A stretch of 7,249 nt of DNA from NCBI GenBank assembly GCA_945870475.1, contig CAMBSR010000112.1:1-7249 (forward strand). Direction: 5' to 3'. The DNA is from Phycisphaera mikurensis NBRC 102666 (GTDB taxonomy: Bacteria; Planctomycetota; Phycisphaerae; Phycisphaerales; SM1A02). The notes beneath the pieces are model-generated. The model worked only from the letters and a program-made list of their open reading frames with translations, had not been told where the DNA came from and made no database searches. Both the position numbers and the translations under genes were made by a program. Shown piece by piece: positions 5,871 through 7,249 of the stretch (position 1 is the stretch's first letter; each line of letters begins with the position of its first letter).

Positions 5871-7079
5871 ATGCTGATCCGATCGCTCGCCGTTGCAGTG
5901 CTCGCCGTCGCCGCGTTCGCCCCCCAAGCCATGGCGGAGCGCCGCCGCGACGATTCGTCGTCGAACACCCGCGACGACTCGCTGTGGTCCGAGACCGAGT
6001 CCCGCGATTACTCGCGCACGGGCCGCAACAAGTGCGGCATCGAGCAGAAGAGCGGCAAGATCCGCATCAAGAGCAACGGCAAGGGCGGCTCCGCGGCCTA
6101 TGTCTCGGAGTGGACGGCCGACTGGACCGACAGCTTCGTCTTCGAGTTCGAGCACCTGCTCGCCAGCGCGCGCCCCGGCAAGTCGACGCAGTCCGCCACC
6201 AGCGGCATCGCGCTCGGCTTCGGGGCGTTCAATGCCGCCTCCGGCTGGACGGACGGGCTCAACGTGGCCGTCGTCCGCACCAATACGACGCGCCAGCTGC
6301 AGGCCACGGTGCGCGTCGGCGGCGCCGTCGTGCAGACCGTGACGGGATCGATCGGCACGGGGGCGCACGACCTGCGCGTGGTGTGGACCAGCTTCGGCGG
6401 CGAGGTCTCGATGGCGGTCTTCGCGGACGAGAGCGCCACGCCGGTGCTGACCGTTTCCGGGCTCGAGGAGCGCTTCGCGGGGCATGAGGCCGACGGGATG
6501 GGGATCTCGCTCTTCGGCACCTCGACGGGCAACTTCAAGTTCGACGCGAGCTTCGATGACGTGGCCTTCTCGGGCGACGACTTCGACGACGCGGACGACG
6601 ATGGCTACGACGATGACGACGGTGCCGACGACGCTGACGAGGACGGCGACGACGAGGCCGAGGAGTCGGCCGACGCCGCCGCGTTCGCCGCCGCGCTTGC
6701 TGCCGCCGATGACGAGAGCGCGTTGCCGACGTTCGAGGCCGAGGTGGACGACGTGGCGAACGTCGCCGTGCTGCGCACGCTGAAGTGGGACGCGGCGGAC
6801 GGCGAGTTCGTCCTGGTCACCGTGCGCCTGTCCAACTCGACCGTGATCGGTTCGACGACCTGGGTGCCCACGGCCCGTCAGCTGGACGAGTACCAGGAGT
6901 CGATCGACGCGCTCGACGTCGCGACGGTCACCCTGGGCGACGCGGTCGCGCAGGCGCTGGCCGCCAACGCCGGTGCCACGTTCCACGAGGCCGAGCTGGA
7001 GGAGGAGGAAGGCAGTGCATTCTGGAAGATCGAGCTGCTCTCCGCTGCCGGCGCCGAGATCGAGGTCGAGGCGAACTGA
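5871..7079 (+). CDS. Exported protein: beta-sandwich-like domain, Asp-rich linker, PepSY-like C-terminus
   Basis: A 402-residue secreted protein. Residues 1-22 are a Sec signal peptide ending A-M-A, with cleavage before Glu23; there is no lipobox. Residues 23-50 are charged and Ser/Asp/Arg-rich. Residues about 55-235 alternate hydrophobic strands with G/T/S turns (F-V-F-E-F-E-H at 89-95, G-I-A-L-G-F-G-A-F at 112-120, H-D-L-R-V-V-W at 166-172, F-D-A-S-F-D-D-V-A-F at 224-233), like a LamG/concanavalin-type sandwich; this is inferred from pattern. Residues 236-265 are mostly Asp/Glu. The end, 354-400 (L-G-D-A-V-A-Q-A-L, then A-E-L-E-E-E-E-G, W-K-I-E-L-L, G-A-E-I-E-V-E), matches the helix-strand-strand pattern of PepSY domains. 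The ATG at 5871 has GAGGAG at 5859-5864, 6 nt upstream, and begins the signal peptide. The gene is monocistronic, flanked by terminators. No enzyme activity is indicated; calcium-dependent carbohydrate or envelope binding is a guess. Confidence 0.82.
   Translation: MLIRSLAVAVLAVAAFAPQAMAERRRDDSSSNTRDDSLWSETESRDYSRTGRNKCGIEQKSGKIRIKSNGKGGSAAYVSEWTADWTDSFVFEFEHLLASARPGKSTQSATSGIALGFGAFNAASGWTDGLNVAVVRTNTTRQLQATVRVGGAVVQTVTGSIGTGAHDLRVVWTSFGGEVSMAVFADESATPVLTVSGLEERFAGHEADGMGISLFGTSTGNFKFDASFDDVAFSGDDFDDADDDGYDDDDGADDADEDGDDEAEESADAAAFAAALAAADDESALPTFEAEVDDVANVAVLRTLKWDAADGEFVLVTVRLSNSTVIGSTTWVPTARQLDEYQESIDALDVATVTLGDAVAQALAANAGATFHEAELEEEEGSAFWKIELLSAAGAEIEVEAN
6576..6665 (+). repeat. GAC-rich low-complexity tract encoding an Asp-rich linker
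   Basis: Ninety bases dominated by GAC and GAT codons encode residues 236-265 of the exported protein. Several D-x-D-x-D-G-like strings (D-A-D-D-D-G, D-A-D-E-D-G) recall calcium-binding loops, but no regular repeat length or anchoring residues define a known repeat family. The tract separates the putative sandwich domain from the C-terminal half. Confidence 0.7.
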
Positions 7080-7124
7080 CAGCGGACCGGGCGCCGATCA
7101 GGCGCTCCCCAAAGCGATACGACC

Positions 7125-7154
7125 CAGGGCCCGCGGAGCAGTCCGCGGGCCCTG
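7125..7154 (+). terminator. Stem-loop terminator of the exported-protein gene
   Basis: A perfect 13-bp stem (CAGGGCCCGCGGA at 7125-7137 with TCCGCGGGCCCTG at 7142-7154) closes the tetraloop GCAG, 45 bp after the stop codon. No clean T-run follows on either strand, as with the ahcY terminator, so these may be strong-stem terminators typical of this genome. A smaller hairpin (GCGCC/GGCGC, 7091-7105) precedes it. Confidence 0.8.
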
Positions 7155-7249
7155 TGCGTTCGTGACGGGAAATCCCGACGTTGTTTCCCTGGGGGCGGCG
7201 CGATCGATCCCCGGCGGCATCCATTGGCGGATCCCTCTCCGGGACTCAG
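7155..7249. other. Intergenic right edge, no gene seen
   Basis: These 95 bases hold no supported coding region. A small inverted repeat CGGGA/TCCCG lies at 7166-7177 and a TTGTTTCCC string near 7181, but without a matching -10 element neither can be called. A gene may begin beyond the window. Confidence 0.4.

Overview
The window is G+C-rich, with G or C at most third codon positions, and is densely packed with short intergenic gaps. The gene content (a futalosine-pathway menaquinone gene, a long bacterial-type S-adenosylhomocysteine hydrolase, a DUF456 membrane protein, a stand-alone LigD-phosphoesterase-like protein, two small lipoproteins and an exported protein with a possible PepSY domain) suggests a Gram-negative-type bacterium. 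A planctomycete of the Phycisphaerae kind is my best guess. That is inferred from gene content and style; no rRNA or other taxonomic marker is present.

Layout. At 1-639 (+) is the 3' part of a probable futalosine hydrolase gene (mqnB), cut by the window edge. It converges on a minus-strand pair at 1564-636: a LigD 3'-phosphoesterase-like protein followed by a DUF456 membrane protein, joined by a TGATG stop/start overlap. The two convergent units share the bases CTAG as overlapping stop codons. From 1662 (+) runs a two-gene unit: a TPR lipoprotein and, with an ATGA overlap, an ArsR-type repressor fused to a SAM-methyltransferase fold. A minus-strand lipoprotein gene with two internal YHS-like repeats (3966-3397) converges on it. 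A 172-bp divergent intergenic region rich in inverted repeats (3967-4138) leads into ahcY (4139-5668), which ends in a clear stem-loop terminator. The last gene (5871-7079) encodes an exported protein with a possible lectin-like sandwich domain, a very Asp-rich linker and a PepSY-like C-terminus, again followed by a strong hairpin.

How the genes may work together. The most coherent story is methyl-cycle control. The ArsR-methyltransferase protein has the architecture of SahR, a proteobacterial repressor that senses S-adenosylhomocysteine (SAH) and controls ahcY. Its ArsR metal site is replaced (Gly-Val-Gly instead of Cys-Val-Cys), and ahcY lies one gene away with a perfect 11-bp inverted repeat just downstream of a TACAAT-like -10 element. 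I infer an SAH-responsive feedback loop; binding and effector are not shown by the sequence. The other genes look like ordinary or poorly characterised housekeeping and envelope genes. I see no mobile element, CRISPR array, tRNA, rRNA or recognised riboswitch.
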